NCBI GenBank assembly: GCA_030690755.1
Contig: JAUYGA010000184.1
Span: forward strand, 1 to 10,854
Reading direction: 5' to 3'
Source of the DNA: Nanobdellota archaeon
GTDB lineage: Archaea; Nanobdellota; Nanobdellia; Woesearchaeales; JAUYGA01
Length of the DNA stretch: 10,854 bases
Shown here: piece by piece, positions 1 to 6,257 of the stretch
Numbering within the stretch: the stretch's first letter is position 1
Layout of the letters: the number at the start of each line of letters is the position of its first letter
Translations under genes and position numbers: made by a program
The notes under the pieces: model-generated
Told to the model about the DNA's origin: nothing
What the model saw: only the letters and a program-made list of their open reading frames with translations
The model's database searches: none

Positions 1-55
1 TGACTGTTCGGTTTACTGTCCCACACACGATTTACATGCATTTTATTTCTAAACC

Positions 56-65
56 TTTTTAAATA
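56..65 (+). promoter_or_regulatory. TATA box for the first GT-C gene
   Basis: TTTTTAAATA preceded by AAACC, which could serve as a BRE. Its centre lies about 25 bases before the ATG at 86, so transcription should start at or next to the start codon (leaderless mRNA). No Shine-Dalgarno sequence is visible before that ATG, which agrees. The same spacing recurs at other genes in this window. Confidence 0.65.
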
Positions 66-85
66 CCAAACACCTGGATTATCAT

Positions 86-1621
86 ATGAAGCTCAAGAAA
101 CTGATAAGATTAGAGAAATACACTTTCACAAAATACAGCGCAGTATTGATTGCAATATTCTTGTTTGCGCTCTCTCTAAGGCTTTATCTTGCTTTCCAAA
201 CATCGCATTTCAGCAATGATGCTTATTTCAACCTCAGAGAAATCGAAAATATCAAAGAGACAGGTGTTCCTTTTTTATATGATGATTTGAGTTTTGGCGG
301 AAGAGCTATTAATTTCCTGCCGATGTTTCATTACATCATAGCATTTTTTTCTCTGTTCATGCCAACATGGATTGCTGCAAAAATCATCCCGAATGTAATG
401 GCAAGCTCCCTTGTTTTCATAATGTATTATATTGCAAAGCATATGATCAAGAGAAGAGATGGAGCTTTATTTGCCGCTTTTATTTCAGCATTCATCCCGA
501 TATTTTTTTACAAGACCTTAAATAATGTTTCAGAATTATCTTTAGTTATACCGTTATTGTTCCTTGCATTCTATTTCTTCCTGAGATTGAAAGAAGATAA
601 AAAATACAGCACCTACTATGTCATAACCCTATTTTTCCTCGTTTTAGCTCATCAGACAATAATAATCCTGATTTTAGGTCTTCTGTTATATTGGCTGTTT
701 ATCAAACTGGAGAATCTACCAACAAATAAAGCCGAACTTGAAATCATCCTCTTCTCTGTATTCTTGGTGATATGGATTAATTTCATTGCATTTAAGCGAG
801 CTTTGTTATTTCATGGCCATTATGTGGTATGGCAAAACATTCCTTTAGAGATACTTGACAATTATTTCACAAACATAAATGTTTTGGAAGCAGTTTACCA
901 AATAGGAGTTATCCCTTTTGCGCTTGGCATTTATATAATTTACAAAACACTGTTTAAAGAGAAAAAAATACAGATTTTCATCCTAATTGCATTCTCAATG
1001 GCTGTAGCATTTCTGCTTTGGCTAAAATTGATACGCCCAGAAATTGGTTTGATATATCTTGGCGCAGTTCTTACGCTCCTTTTTAGCTACTACTATGTCT
1101 CATTTTCAAACTTGATAGACAAAAGCAATATCCACAGATACAAAAGTTTCCTGATTTTCCTGCTTATCGCATTATTTGCATTAACCTCAATCTACCCATC
1201 AGTCCATTATGGATTGGAAGAAATAGGAAGAGCGCCGTCTAAAAATGAAATTGCCGCATTAGACTGGCTGGAATCAAATTCTGTGCCGCAGGATGTAATA
1301 CTTTCTGCTCCAGAAGACGGAAATCTCATCTCTTATTATGCAACTAGAAAAAATGTGATAGATAATAATTATCTCCTTGTCAATGATGCTAGACAAAGGT
1401 ATATTGATGTCACAGATATCTTCACAACGCTGTATTCTGTTGACGCCAACCAATTATTGAACAAGTACGAAGTTAAGTATATTTATATTTCAAGAAGCGC
1501 TGAACGTGAATTTGGCGTTTCAGACTTAAAGTATGCTGAAAAAAACTGTTTTAGCCTGGTTTACTCATCAGATGATGTCAAAGTCTATAAACCGCTGTGC
1601 AAGATAACTGAAACAATTTGA
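86..1621 (+). CDS. GT-C-type polytopic membrane protein, STT3/AglB-like
   Basis: A 511-residue integral membrane protein with about 11 hydrophobic segments between residues 18 and 372, followed by a soluble C-terminal domain of about 130 residues. The first external loop has the GT-C hallmarks: an acidic site in SNDAYFNLREIENI (D45, Y47) and a downstream FGGR (70-73), much like the dolichyl-phosphate-sugar-binding loop of archaeal oligosaccharyltransferase AglB. The C-terminal part (NEIAALDWLE at 387-396) resembles the STT3 region leading into WWDYG, but APEDG (408-412) stands at that place. I infer a membrane glycosyltransferase using lipid-linked sugar donors, acting on the outer face of the membrane. 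Whether it transfers oligosaccharide to protein is doubtful without WWDYG. It is probably co-transcribed with the paralogous gene 51 bases downstream. The start is fixed by TATA spacing. The GT-C class is fairly sure; the substrate is unknown. Confidence 0.7.
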   Translation: MKLKKLIRLEKYTFTKYSAVLIAIFLFALSLRLYLAFQTSHFSNDAYFNLREIENIKETGVPFLYDDLSFGGRAINFLPMFHYIIAFFSLFMPTWIAAKIIPNVMASSLVFIMYYIAKHMIKRRDGALFAAFISAFIPIFFYKTLNNVSELSLVIPLLFLAFYFFLRLKEDKKYSTYYVITLFFLVLAHQTIIILILGLLLYWLFIKLENLPTNKAELEIILFSVFLVIWINFIAFKRALLFHGHYVVWQNIPLEILDNYFTNINVLEAVYQIGVIPFALGIYIIYKTLFKEKKIQIFILIAFSMAVAFLLWLKLIRPEIGLIYLGAVLTLLFSYYYVSFSNLIDKSNIHRYKSFLIFLLIALFALTSIYPSVHYGLEEIGRAPSKNEIAALDWLESNSVPQDVILSAPEDGNLISYYATRKNVIDNNYLLVNDARQRYIDVTDIFTTLYSVDANQLLNKYEVKYIYISRSAEREFGVSDLKYAEKNCFSLVYSSDDVKVYKPLCKITETI

Positions 1622-1640
1622 TAATTTAAAATAATAAATA

Positions 1641-1660
1641 CTGCTGACTTAAATCGGCAG
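1641..1660 (+). other. Intergenic hairpin before the second GT-C gene
   Basis: CTGCTGA (1641-1647) pairs with TCGGCAG (1654-1660) around a CTTAAA loop: seven pairs including one T-G wobble. It ends two bases before the GGTG Shine-Dalgarno sequence (1663-1666) of the next gene. It could influence translation or mRNA processing between the two GT-C genes. It lacks a following T tract, so a terminator is unlikely. Confidence 0.4.
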
Positions 1661-1672
1661 TTGGTGCAAAAA

Positions 1673-3166
1673 ATGGCCAAAAAACACAAATTAACCTTTA
1701 TAAAACATCTTACAGAAAGAAATGCGCTTATAATCATATTTCTGTTAGCAACAATGATTTTATCTTCTATTTTTTTGTCAAGACATGCTTATTTTGGCAA
1801 TTTTGATTTTCCTGCATCGGATGCAAGCTATTACCATAATAGGATTTCTGGTTATGAACGTTCTGCATCCCCGAACTTCTTTTTCTCTAGTAATGATAAT
1901 CTGATATTTGGAGGAAGAGTATATCAAGCAAGTCCCTATCACATACTGCTCGGCTTAATTTCAATGGCAACTGGAATCACATTTGCGCAGATTGCAATCC
2001 CTATATTTCTAGGACTTGCATCAATAATAATTTTCTTTTTTATCATGAGAGAATTCAACATGCCTTTGCTGCAGAGAACTATCATCTCATTCATGATAAT
2101 ACTCTCCCCTTTGTTCATACACACATTCACATCCTCAACGCCGAACTGTTTAGCAGTCCTTGTCTTGCTTTTGGCATTCTACCTGCTGATATACAAAACA
2201 GAAAAGAAAATCTCTTATCTATCGCTTCCTTTGGTTTTGCTGATACCCTCATTCGGGATATTCCCAGCAATGTTTTTTGCGGTTTTGCTTATTTATTATG
2301 TTTATTTCAAAAATAAAAACAAGAAAAACCATATTTATTTCCTGGCATTTGCGGTTTTAATACTATCCTCGATATTCCTGTTTTCAGATAATATGACAAT
2401 TACGTCATATTATTCTTATCTGAAGCTCAATCCTGTTGAAGAATTTATCTCTGACTTGGGAGGGCTCGCAGGATTTGGAATTTTCAATTTGCTGTTGATG
2501 ATTTTCGGGGTTTTTGTCATGTGGAAAAGAGGTGAAAATCAGAATTATTTCTTATTCATAACCACCATGATTGCATTAATCCTATCGATATATGTGGACC
2601 CGTCAATCAATATCTATCTGAATTTTTTCATCTGCATCCTTGCAGCAAACGGCCTGCTATTCTTATTCAAACTAAAGTGGAGTGTTGACCTTGTTAAAAG
2701 CTTGACAGGAATAGTTCTCATCTGCGGGCTTTTATTCTCAACTTTGTCCTATGTAAACAGGGTTACATATCTGCAGCCGTCAAAACAAGATGTTGAAGCA
2801 ATGTATTTCCTTAAGGAACATTCATCTGGAAGGACGCCTGTTGTTTTTTCACATTACTCATATTCACACTTTTTACAAAACTTTGATTTTGTCACAGTAA
2901 CAGACATATTAAAACCAACCAGATCTTCTGCTATTGCAAAATCTGACTCTGAAATTTTCTTCCAGACAAGAAGGTTAAAAGACGCAAAAGATTTTATTGA
3001 CAAATATGATGTTTCTTATATCTTCATCACCGCTGAAATGAAAAAGGGTCTTGTCTGGTCCAAAGAAGATCAGGGACTGCTATTCTTATTGAATAATGCA
3101 CCAAAGGATTTTAGAAAAATCTATTCATCCGAAGAATGCGAAATCTGGGAATACTTAAGCAAATGA
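1673..3166 (+). CDS. Second GT-C-type membrane protein, paralog of the preceding gene
   Basis: A 497-residue polytopic membrane protein, collinear with the preceding gene and clearly a divergent paralog. Shared blocks are the first-loop acidic site (D50 in SDASYYHNR against NDAYFNLR), FGGR (79-82 against 70-73), PSKQDVEAMYFL against PSKNEIAALDWL at the start of the soluble domain, and YDVSYIFIT against YEVKYIYIS near the end. About 11 hydrophobic segments span residues 18-360. The WWDYG position is replaced by a HYSYSHF stretch (394-400). I infer a glycosyltransferase-like membrane protein working with its neighbour, perhaps in surface glycan or protein glycosylation. The frame is open from a TTG at 1661, but GGTG at 1663-1666 sits six bases before the ATG at 1673 and is a good Shine-Dalgarno sequence, so I chose the ATG. 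Confidence 0.65.
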   Translation: MAKKHKLTFIKHLTERNALIIIFLLATMILSSIFLSRHAYFGNFDFPASDASYYHNRISGYERSASPNFFFSSNDNLIFGGRVYQASPYHILLGLISMATGITFAQIAIPIFLGLASIIIFFFIMREFNMPLLQRTIISFMIILSPLFIHTFTSSTPNCLAVLVLLLAFYLLIYKTEKKISYLSLPLVLLIPSFGIFPAMFFAVLLIYYVYFKNKNKKNHIYFLAFAVLILSSIFLFSDNMTITSYYSYLKLNPVEEFISDLGGLAGFGIFNLLLMIFGVFVMWKRGENQNYFLFITTMIALILSIYVDPSINIYLNFFICILAANGLLFLFKLKWSVDLVKSLTGIVLICGLLFSTLSYVNRVTYLQPSKQDVEAMYFLKEHSSGRTPVVFSHYSYSHFLQNFDFVTVTDILKPTRSSAIAKSDSEIFFQTRRLKDAKDFIDKYDVSYIFITAEMKKGLVWSKEDQGLLFLLNNAPKDFRKIYSSEECEIWEYLSK

Positions 3167-3185
3167 CAACCACATTGTTGAATTA

Positions 3186-3199
3186 CTTTTTGACTTTTT
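3186..3199 (+). terminator. Oligo-T terminator in the convergent gap
   Basis: TTTTTGACTTTTTTT directly after the second GT-C gene is a T-rich stretch typical of archaeal intrinsic termination. A weak dyad, CAAC/GTTG around 3168-3181, precedes it. The gap between the convergent genes is only 33 bases, so the tract lies immediately before the end of the opposite gene. Confidence 0.45.
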
Positions 3200-3910
3200 T
3201 TATTGACATATTAAGCTTCTTGTCGCATTGGTCCTATAAAGATTGCAAAGGACTTTCTGCATCTGTTCCTTGTCTATCACTGCCTCATACTTAAGCTCTC
3301 CGCCATTTATTATCAAAGTAGGATAAGCCTGCACATCATAGGCCTGTTTTAGAAGACTTATTGACGGTTCTTTATCTTCAAACTCTTCATCAAGCGCAAA
3401 TATGAGCAGATTTTCCTTAAGTTTTAACTTGTAATAATCAAGCACCTGCGCCTGATCCTGACACCTTGGGCACTTAGTCTTATCTGAATAGAAGTATATT
3501 ATTGTAACAAAATCAGAATTTTCAGGACATGCTTCTTTAAGATTTTTTGACACATGCCAAAAATTAATTTGAGAAAGGAAATACTCCCTCTTTAACATAT
3601 CAAACTCTTCTGGCTTTACTTTTGCCTGTTTTGTGTATATCTCCAGTCTTTCCCTGTTGTTTTCCAGCTCTGTTATGAACCTATTAAACATAAATCTGAA
3701 TCCCTGACATTGGTTGTTGATATTATTGCTTTTGACAAGCTCGTACTGAAGCTGCAAACTTCTTAAGTTCATCTTGTTCTCTTCATTTATAGTCTGAAAA
3801 TAGTTTATTCTATTCAGATCCATAAAAAAACCTAGAAAAAACCCAAGGAAAAATATCGCGCATGTTATCAAAAATGCAAGCAAATATCTTTTTTTATTAA
3901 ATTCTCTCAC
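3200..3910 (-). CDS. Membrane-anchored thioredoxin-fold protein (CPRC)
   Basis: A 236-residue protein with one N-terminal membrane anchor (about residues 9-30, rich in F, L and G), a charged, probably helical region (35-125), and a C-terminal thioredoxin-like domain from about 133. The domain shows strand FVTIIYFYSDK, the redox motif CPRC (147-150) and a cis-proline loop AYPTLIING (P197), so a dithiol/disulfide oxidoreductase or isomerase is likely. Orientation is not proven, but the short basic N-terminus before the anchor favours the catalytic domain outside the cell. The frame is open from a GTG at 3919, but that GTG lies inside the Shine-Dalgarno sequence GGTGG (3920-3916). The GTG at 3910, five bases further, overlaps the upstream stop as GTGA, so translation is probably coupled to the glycosyltransferase. 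Extra cysteines (68, 128, 222, 235) could form structural disulfides. Fold sure, target unknown. Confidence 0.72.
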   Translation of the reverse strand: MREFNKKRYLLAFLITCAIFFLGFFLGFFMDLNRINYFQTINEENKMNLRSLQLQYELVKSNNINNQCQGFRFMFNRFITELENNRERLEIYTKQAKVKPEEFDMLKREYFLSQINFWHVSKNLKEACPENSDFVTIIYFYSDKTKCPRCQDQAQVLDYYKLKLKENLLIFALDEEFEDKEPSISLLKQAYDVQAYPTLIINGGELKYEAVIDKEQMQKVLCNLYRTNATRSLICQ

Positions 3911-5172
3911 TTTTTCCACCGCGTTCCTTTTCCGAGCATCATATCTTTAAACACTCCCAGCCAAACAATTGCAAGGAAGATATAATAAAAAAACAGGTAG
4001 GCTATAAAAGGAATTGTTTTTTTCAATGTATATCTTTCTTTATATGTTTTAAATGACAGCCATATTATGATCATGCTAAGTATGAAAAAACCCATAACCG
4101 TCGCAAAAATCCTTAAATCCAGATCCAACCAGATTATGTTAAAATGAGTATTTTTGTAATATTCAAAAAGATTAAAATTAAACATCTGCAGCATCTTAAA
4201 TGTCGGAATTGCAGATTTGATAATATCCATCACTATTAAACCAATGAGGATTATCCCTAAAAACCCAGATAACAAAATCATCGGCAACTGAAAAAATCCG
4301 AAATCCCCATACTTTCTTCTGAACATCATATCTGAATAATCCATGACATTCCTGAATGAACCATAATTCCACCTATGCCTTTGGTTATAAAGTTCCTTTA
4401 ACCTATAAGGCGCTTTTGTGTAAACAACAGAGTCCTCGCATTGGATTACCTTATAATGTTTTTTCTGCATCCTAAGAACAATTTCCATATCCTCTGTCTT
4501 GTGGGCGTCTTTAAAACCGCCTATTTTCTTTATGATACTTGTCCTATAAACTGATAACGGACCAGGCATTACATGTATGGCATTAACTTTTGATATGAGC
4601 TTCTTGTAGAAGTGATTAACAGCATATTCAAATGATTGCACTTTCTGGAGAACATTTGTCGGCTTGTAAATTTTAAGAATTGAAGACGCGCCTTTTATGT
4701 CCTTATCCTCAAAAATAGCCATTATATTGATTAAAGAATTCTTTTCTGGAAAAGAATCTGAATCAAGCGTTGCAAAAAATTCTGTATCTGCATGTTTCAA
4801 TGCATTGTTCATGGCCGCATACTTGCCTTGATTCTTCTGTTTCAGCATGATTACATCTTTATAGTCAAACTTTCTTTTTAAAGATTCTAAATACTGCTGC
4901 GCTCTTTGATATGTCTTGTCTTTTGAACCATCATCTATAAAAATAAGTTTTATCTTATCCTTAGGATAGTTAAGCGCAGAAACCGCCTTTAATGTGCCAA
5001 CAATATTATCCTCCTCATTGTAAGCAGGGATAGCAATGCTGACTTCAGGCGTCTCTTTTAATTTTTGTTTTTTATTATCCTCAGTATCAAGCAGAACTAT
5101 AAGCCAAAAAACTACATAAAATAAAGAAATGAAATATATTATGCTTTGAATTATCTGAGCCCAATCCATCAT
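3907..5172 (-). CDS. Processive membrane glycosyltransferase, family 2
   Basis: A 421-residue family-2 (GT-A) glycosyltransferase of the cellulose/poly-GlcNAc synthase type. An N-terminal membrane segment (8-28) precedes the catalytic domain. Visible motifs are SIAIPAYNEEDN (45-56), the nucleotide-binding DDGS (80-83), the metal-binding DSD (137-139), the catalytic-base block TED (226-228) and QRHRW (264-268), matching the D, DxD, TED, QxxRW set of processive enzymes. Hydrophobic segments follow at about 294-315, 354-373 and 386-407. It would take a nucleotide sugar in the cytoplasm and build or extrude a surface polysaccharide or glycolipid. It is the first gene of a two-gene unit whose second gene overlaps by four bases. 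It has a TATA box about 26 bases before ATG 5172; a second ATG follows at once, and either could be used. Sugar specificity cannot be read from the sequence. Confidence 0.88.
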   Translation of the reverse strand: MMDWAQIIQSIIYFISLFYVVFWLIVLLDTEDNKKQKLKETPEVSIAIPAYNEEDNIVGTLKAVSALNYPKDKIKLIFIDDGSKDKTYQRAQQYLESLKRKFDYKDVIMLKQKNQGKYAAMNNALKHADTEFFATLDSDSFPEKNSLINIMAIFEDKDIKGASSILKIYKPTNVLQKVQSFEYAVNHFYKKLISKVNAIHVMPGPLSVYRTSIIKKIGGFKDAHKTEDMEIVLRMQKKHYKVIQCEDSVVYTKAPYRLKELYNQRHRWNYGSFRNVMDYSDMMFRRKYGDFGFFQLPMILLSGFLGIILIGLIVMDIIKSAIPTFKMLQMFNFNLFEYYKNTHFNIIWLDLDLRIFATVMGFFILSMIIIWLSFKTYKERYTLKKTIPFIAYLFFYYIFLAIVWLGVFKDMMLGKGTRWKK

Positions 5173-5191
5173 AGAACTGGAATAAGCCAGG

Positions 5192-5203
5192 TATCTTTTT
5201 AAA
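5192..5203 (-). promoter_or_regulatory. TATA box for the family-2 glycosyltransferase
   Basis: On the minus strand this reads TTTAAAAAGATA, preceded by AACAAAA as a possible BRE. It is centred about 26 bases from the ATG at 5172, again implying leaderless transcription of the glycosyltransferase-thioredoxin unit. Confidence 0.6.
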
Positions 5204-5210
5204 TTTTGTT

Positions 5211-5240
5211 GGAGATTTTAGCAGATTTGAGGAGATTTGG
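5211..5240. repeat. Three tandem 10-bp repeats upstream of the glycosyltransferase promoter
   Basis: GGAGATTTTA, GCAGATTTGA and GGAGATTTGG lie head to tail with exact 10-bp periodicity, about one helical turn. They sit just upstream of the TATA box as seen from the glycosyltransferase gene, and outside the inserted element. This could be a binding array for an activator, but three short AT-rich units could also arise by chance. Confidence 0.35.
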
Positions 5241-5270
5241 GCAAAAACCCTGCATCAGCAAACTTCTTAG

Positions 5271-5278
5271 TAAAATGC
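5271..5278. repeat. Left target-site duplication TAAAATGC
   Basis: TAAAATGC abuts the outer end of the left terminal inverted repeat. The identical eight bases abut the right repeat at 5623-5630, in direct orientation. The bases just outside differ between the two sides (G5270 against C5622, then C5279-side sequence), so the duplication is eight bases. Confidence 0.8.
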
Positions 5279-5296
5279 GTATGCGCATAGCATCTT
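5279..5296 (+). repeat. Left terminal inverted repeat (18 bp)
   Basis: GTATGCGCATAGCATCTT. Its reverse complement recurs at 5605-5622 with two transitions (16/18 matches). Its inner half AGCATCTT also pairs locally with AAGATGCT at 5319-5326, so the end of the element can fold on its own. Confidence 0.8.
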
Positions 5297-5415
5297 CTCA
5301 ACTTAGGGTTGCACCCTAAAGATGCTCAGAGACATAGTCTCTGGTATCGCGTTCGTTACACTCAGCGATACCTGCGTTAGTGTGAGACATTACTTCGTAA
5401 GTCTCACTCCACGCA
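5289..5415. repeat. Four back-to-back hairpins inside the mobile element
   Basis: There is almost no unpaired spacer between them. (1) AGCATCTT 5289-5296 with AAGATGCT 5319-5326, enclosing TTAGGGT/ACCCTAA (5303-5309/5313-5319, sharing one base with the outer arm). (2) CAGAGAC/GTCTCTG, 5327-5333/5337-5343, loop ATA. (3) GGTATCGC/GCGATACC, 5343-5350/5365-5372. (4) TGCGT 5373-5377 with ACGCA 5411-5415, enclosing GTGAGAC/GTCTCAC (5382-5388/5401-5407) and TTAC/GTAA at the tip. The stems are perfect, which suggests selection on single-stranded DNA or RNA structure. Confidence 0.75.
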
Positions 5416-5423
5416 ACGCTTAA

Positions 5424-5532
5424 GAAAATCCAGCCATGGCGCCGACGCGACGAGGGTTGGCTCCTACGGAGTGTCGCGTAGGACATTTTCTGCAGAAAAT
5501 GTCCGTCGGCCGCCATGGTTGGCTGGATTTTC
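5424..5532. repeat. Large nested palindrome inside the mobile element
   Basis: The left arm 5424-5447 (GAAAATCCAGCC, then ATGGCG, then CCGACG) is the inverse of the right arm 5504-5532, apart from a four-base TTGG insertion in the right arm: 24 pairs. Two mutually exclusive inner hairpins fill the loop. One is CCTACG/CGTAGG (5463-5468/5477-5482). The other is a perfect 24-base palindrome at 5481-5504 centred on CTGCAG. A smaller hairpin, GCGAC/GTCGC, follows at 5564-5577. Confidence 0.75.
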
Positions 5533-5604
5533 GGTAAATATTATTTTCTTTAAATGCATCCCCGCGACGCTCGTCGCTATTTTTATTAAAGGAATTTTGA
5601 CCTT

Positions 5605-5622
5605 AGGATGCTATGCACATAC
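5605..5622 (-). repeat. Right terminal inverted repeat (18 bp)
   Basis: AGGATGCTATGCACATAC on the + strand; its inverse GTATGTGCATAGCATCCT matches the left end at 16 of 18 positions. The two differences are C/T transitions, as expected from decay of an older insertion. Confidence 0.8.
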
Positions 5623-5630
5623 TAAAATGC
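5623..5630. repeat. Right target-site duplication TAAAATGC
   Basis: An exact direct copy of 5271-5278, directly abutting the right inverted repeat. It lies 19 bases before the end of the MBF1 gene. Removing the element and one copy would restore an uninterrupted intergenic site ...CTTAGTAAAATGCTTTTTG... Confidence 0.8.
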
Positions 5631-5649
5631 TTTTTGATAGGAAGCAGAA

Positions 5650-6102
5650 TCATCTTTTTTTTATATTAATCAAGTCTCCAATAGTCAGAACAGCGTTCTT
5701 ATCTTTTATCGGATTTATCTGCTCTTCTTTCACTTCCTCGATAAGTTTCAATCCAAGAATTCTTTCGATTTTTCTGGCCAAAGCGATTGATGGTTCAAAA
5801 CTCTCTGTTTCTATCTTCTGAAGCAATGATTCTTTCTCGGCAAGTTTTGTTGCAAGTTCTTTTTGCGTCAAACCCAATTTTTCTCTTTTGTTTTTTATGA
5901 TACTTCCATAATTTTCAACCACTTCCTCAACTGATTCTTCTTCTTGCTTAATTACATTCTGCTTAGGCTTTTCTCTTTTTTCACTCACCAACTTACGAAG
6001 CACCTTGCCAAATTTAGAACAATCAGAACAAACACTCAAGTTAGAAGCTTCTATTTCAGTAAGATATAGTTGGGTTTCCTTACCGCAAATGTCGCATTGC
6101 AA
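5650..6102 (-). CDS. MBF1-type zinc-ribbon/HTH transcription factor
   Basis: A 150-residue protein with the archaeal multiprotein-bridging-factor layout: an N-terminal zinc ribbon with two CxxC pairs (C3/C6 in CDICGKE, C25/C28 in CSDCSK), a charged linker (about 40-62), and a Cro/C1-type HTH (64-122; NKREKLGLTQKELATKLAEK, then FEPSIALARKIERILGL). The C-terminal LTIGDLINIKKR is also typical of archaeal members. In archaea MBF1 associates with the small ribosomal subunit; a coactivator role is known from eukaryotes. The frame opens with a GTG at 6111, but that GTG is inside GGTGG (6112-6108). A TTG at 6102, five bases past it, gives MQCDICGKE, with the first zinc ligand at residue 3 as I recall for family members. 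I chose that start, while noting that TTG is rare. The gene stands alone, with the mobile element in its 3' flank. Confidence 0.85.
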   Translation of the reverse strand: MQCDICGKETQLYLTEIEASNLSVCSDCSKFGKVLRKLVSEKREKPKQNVIKQEEESVEEVVENYGSIIKNKREKLGLTQKELATKLAEKESLLQKIETESFEPSIALARKIERILGLKLIEEVKEEQINPIKDKNAVLTIGDLINIKKR

Positions 6103-6124
6103 AAGTACCACCTTCTAAATTTCT

Positions 6125-6133
6125 AGATTTTAT
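6125..6133 (-). promoter_or_regulatory. Candidate TATA box for MBF1
   Basis: The minus strand reads ATATAAAAT, centred about 27 bases from the TTG at 6102. An alternative A+T-rich element, AAAAATATAGAT, lies near 6148-6160 and would leave room for the Shine-Dalgarno sequence in a short leader. The presence of GGTGG favours some leader, so the choice is open. Confidence 0.4.
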
Positions 6134-6257
6134 ATTATCTTATGGTTGTTATCTATATTTTTTATTGCCTATTATCTTAGTATTTTTAAATTATATGCAG
6201 GTTATTTTAAAATTTAATGATTTTAATTCCATCAAAAATCTGATTCTATTGAAAAAT

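Larger units (their letters stand above)
5279..5622. mobile_element. Non-autonomous transposable element (MITE), 344 bp
   Basis: Two 18-bp inverted ends, GTATGCGCATAGCATCTT and AGGATGCTATGCACATAC, bound a 344-bp non-coding segment, and both ends are flanked by the direct repeat TAAAATGC. Together these are the classic outcome of cut-and-paste transposition with an 8-bp staggered target cut. No transposase fits inside: open frames here run through palindromes and have no family features. The interior is much richer in G+C than its surroundings and is largely hairpin. An 8-bp duplication occurs with several families (IS6, IS1595, IS256 and IS1 give 8 or 8-9), but I do not recognise these ends and leave the family open. 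The element separates the glycosyltransferase promoter from the MBF1 gene, whose stop is 20 bases past the right duplication, so MBF1 read-through would transcribe it. Confidence 0.8.

Noticed and set aside
1..50. Tail of an upstream gene at the window start
   Set aside because: The stretch is too short to judge and shows no recognisable peptide. I see only sequence leading into the promoter.
5289..5577. A CRISPR array or tRNA cluster, suggested by repeated hairpins
   Set aside because: The hairpins all differ in sequence; there is no repeated unit of constant length with spacers, and no cloverleaf or CCA-type end.
5316..5821. Open frames on both strands across the hairpin array and the adjoining 3' part of MBF1
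   Set aside because: They run through perfect palindromes and the boundary of the mobile element or read MBF1 in antisense. The translations are Arg/Ser-rich and family-less, with no Shine-Dalgarno sequence or promoter at their starts.
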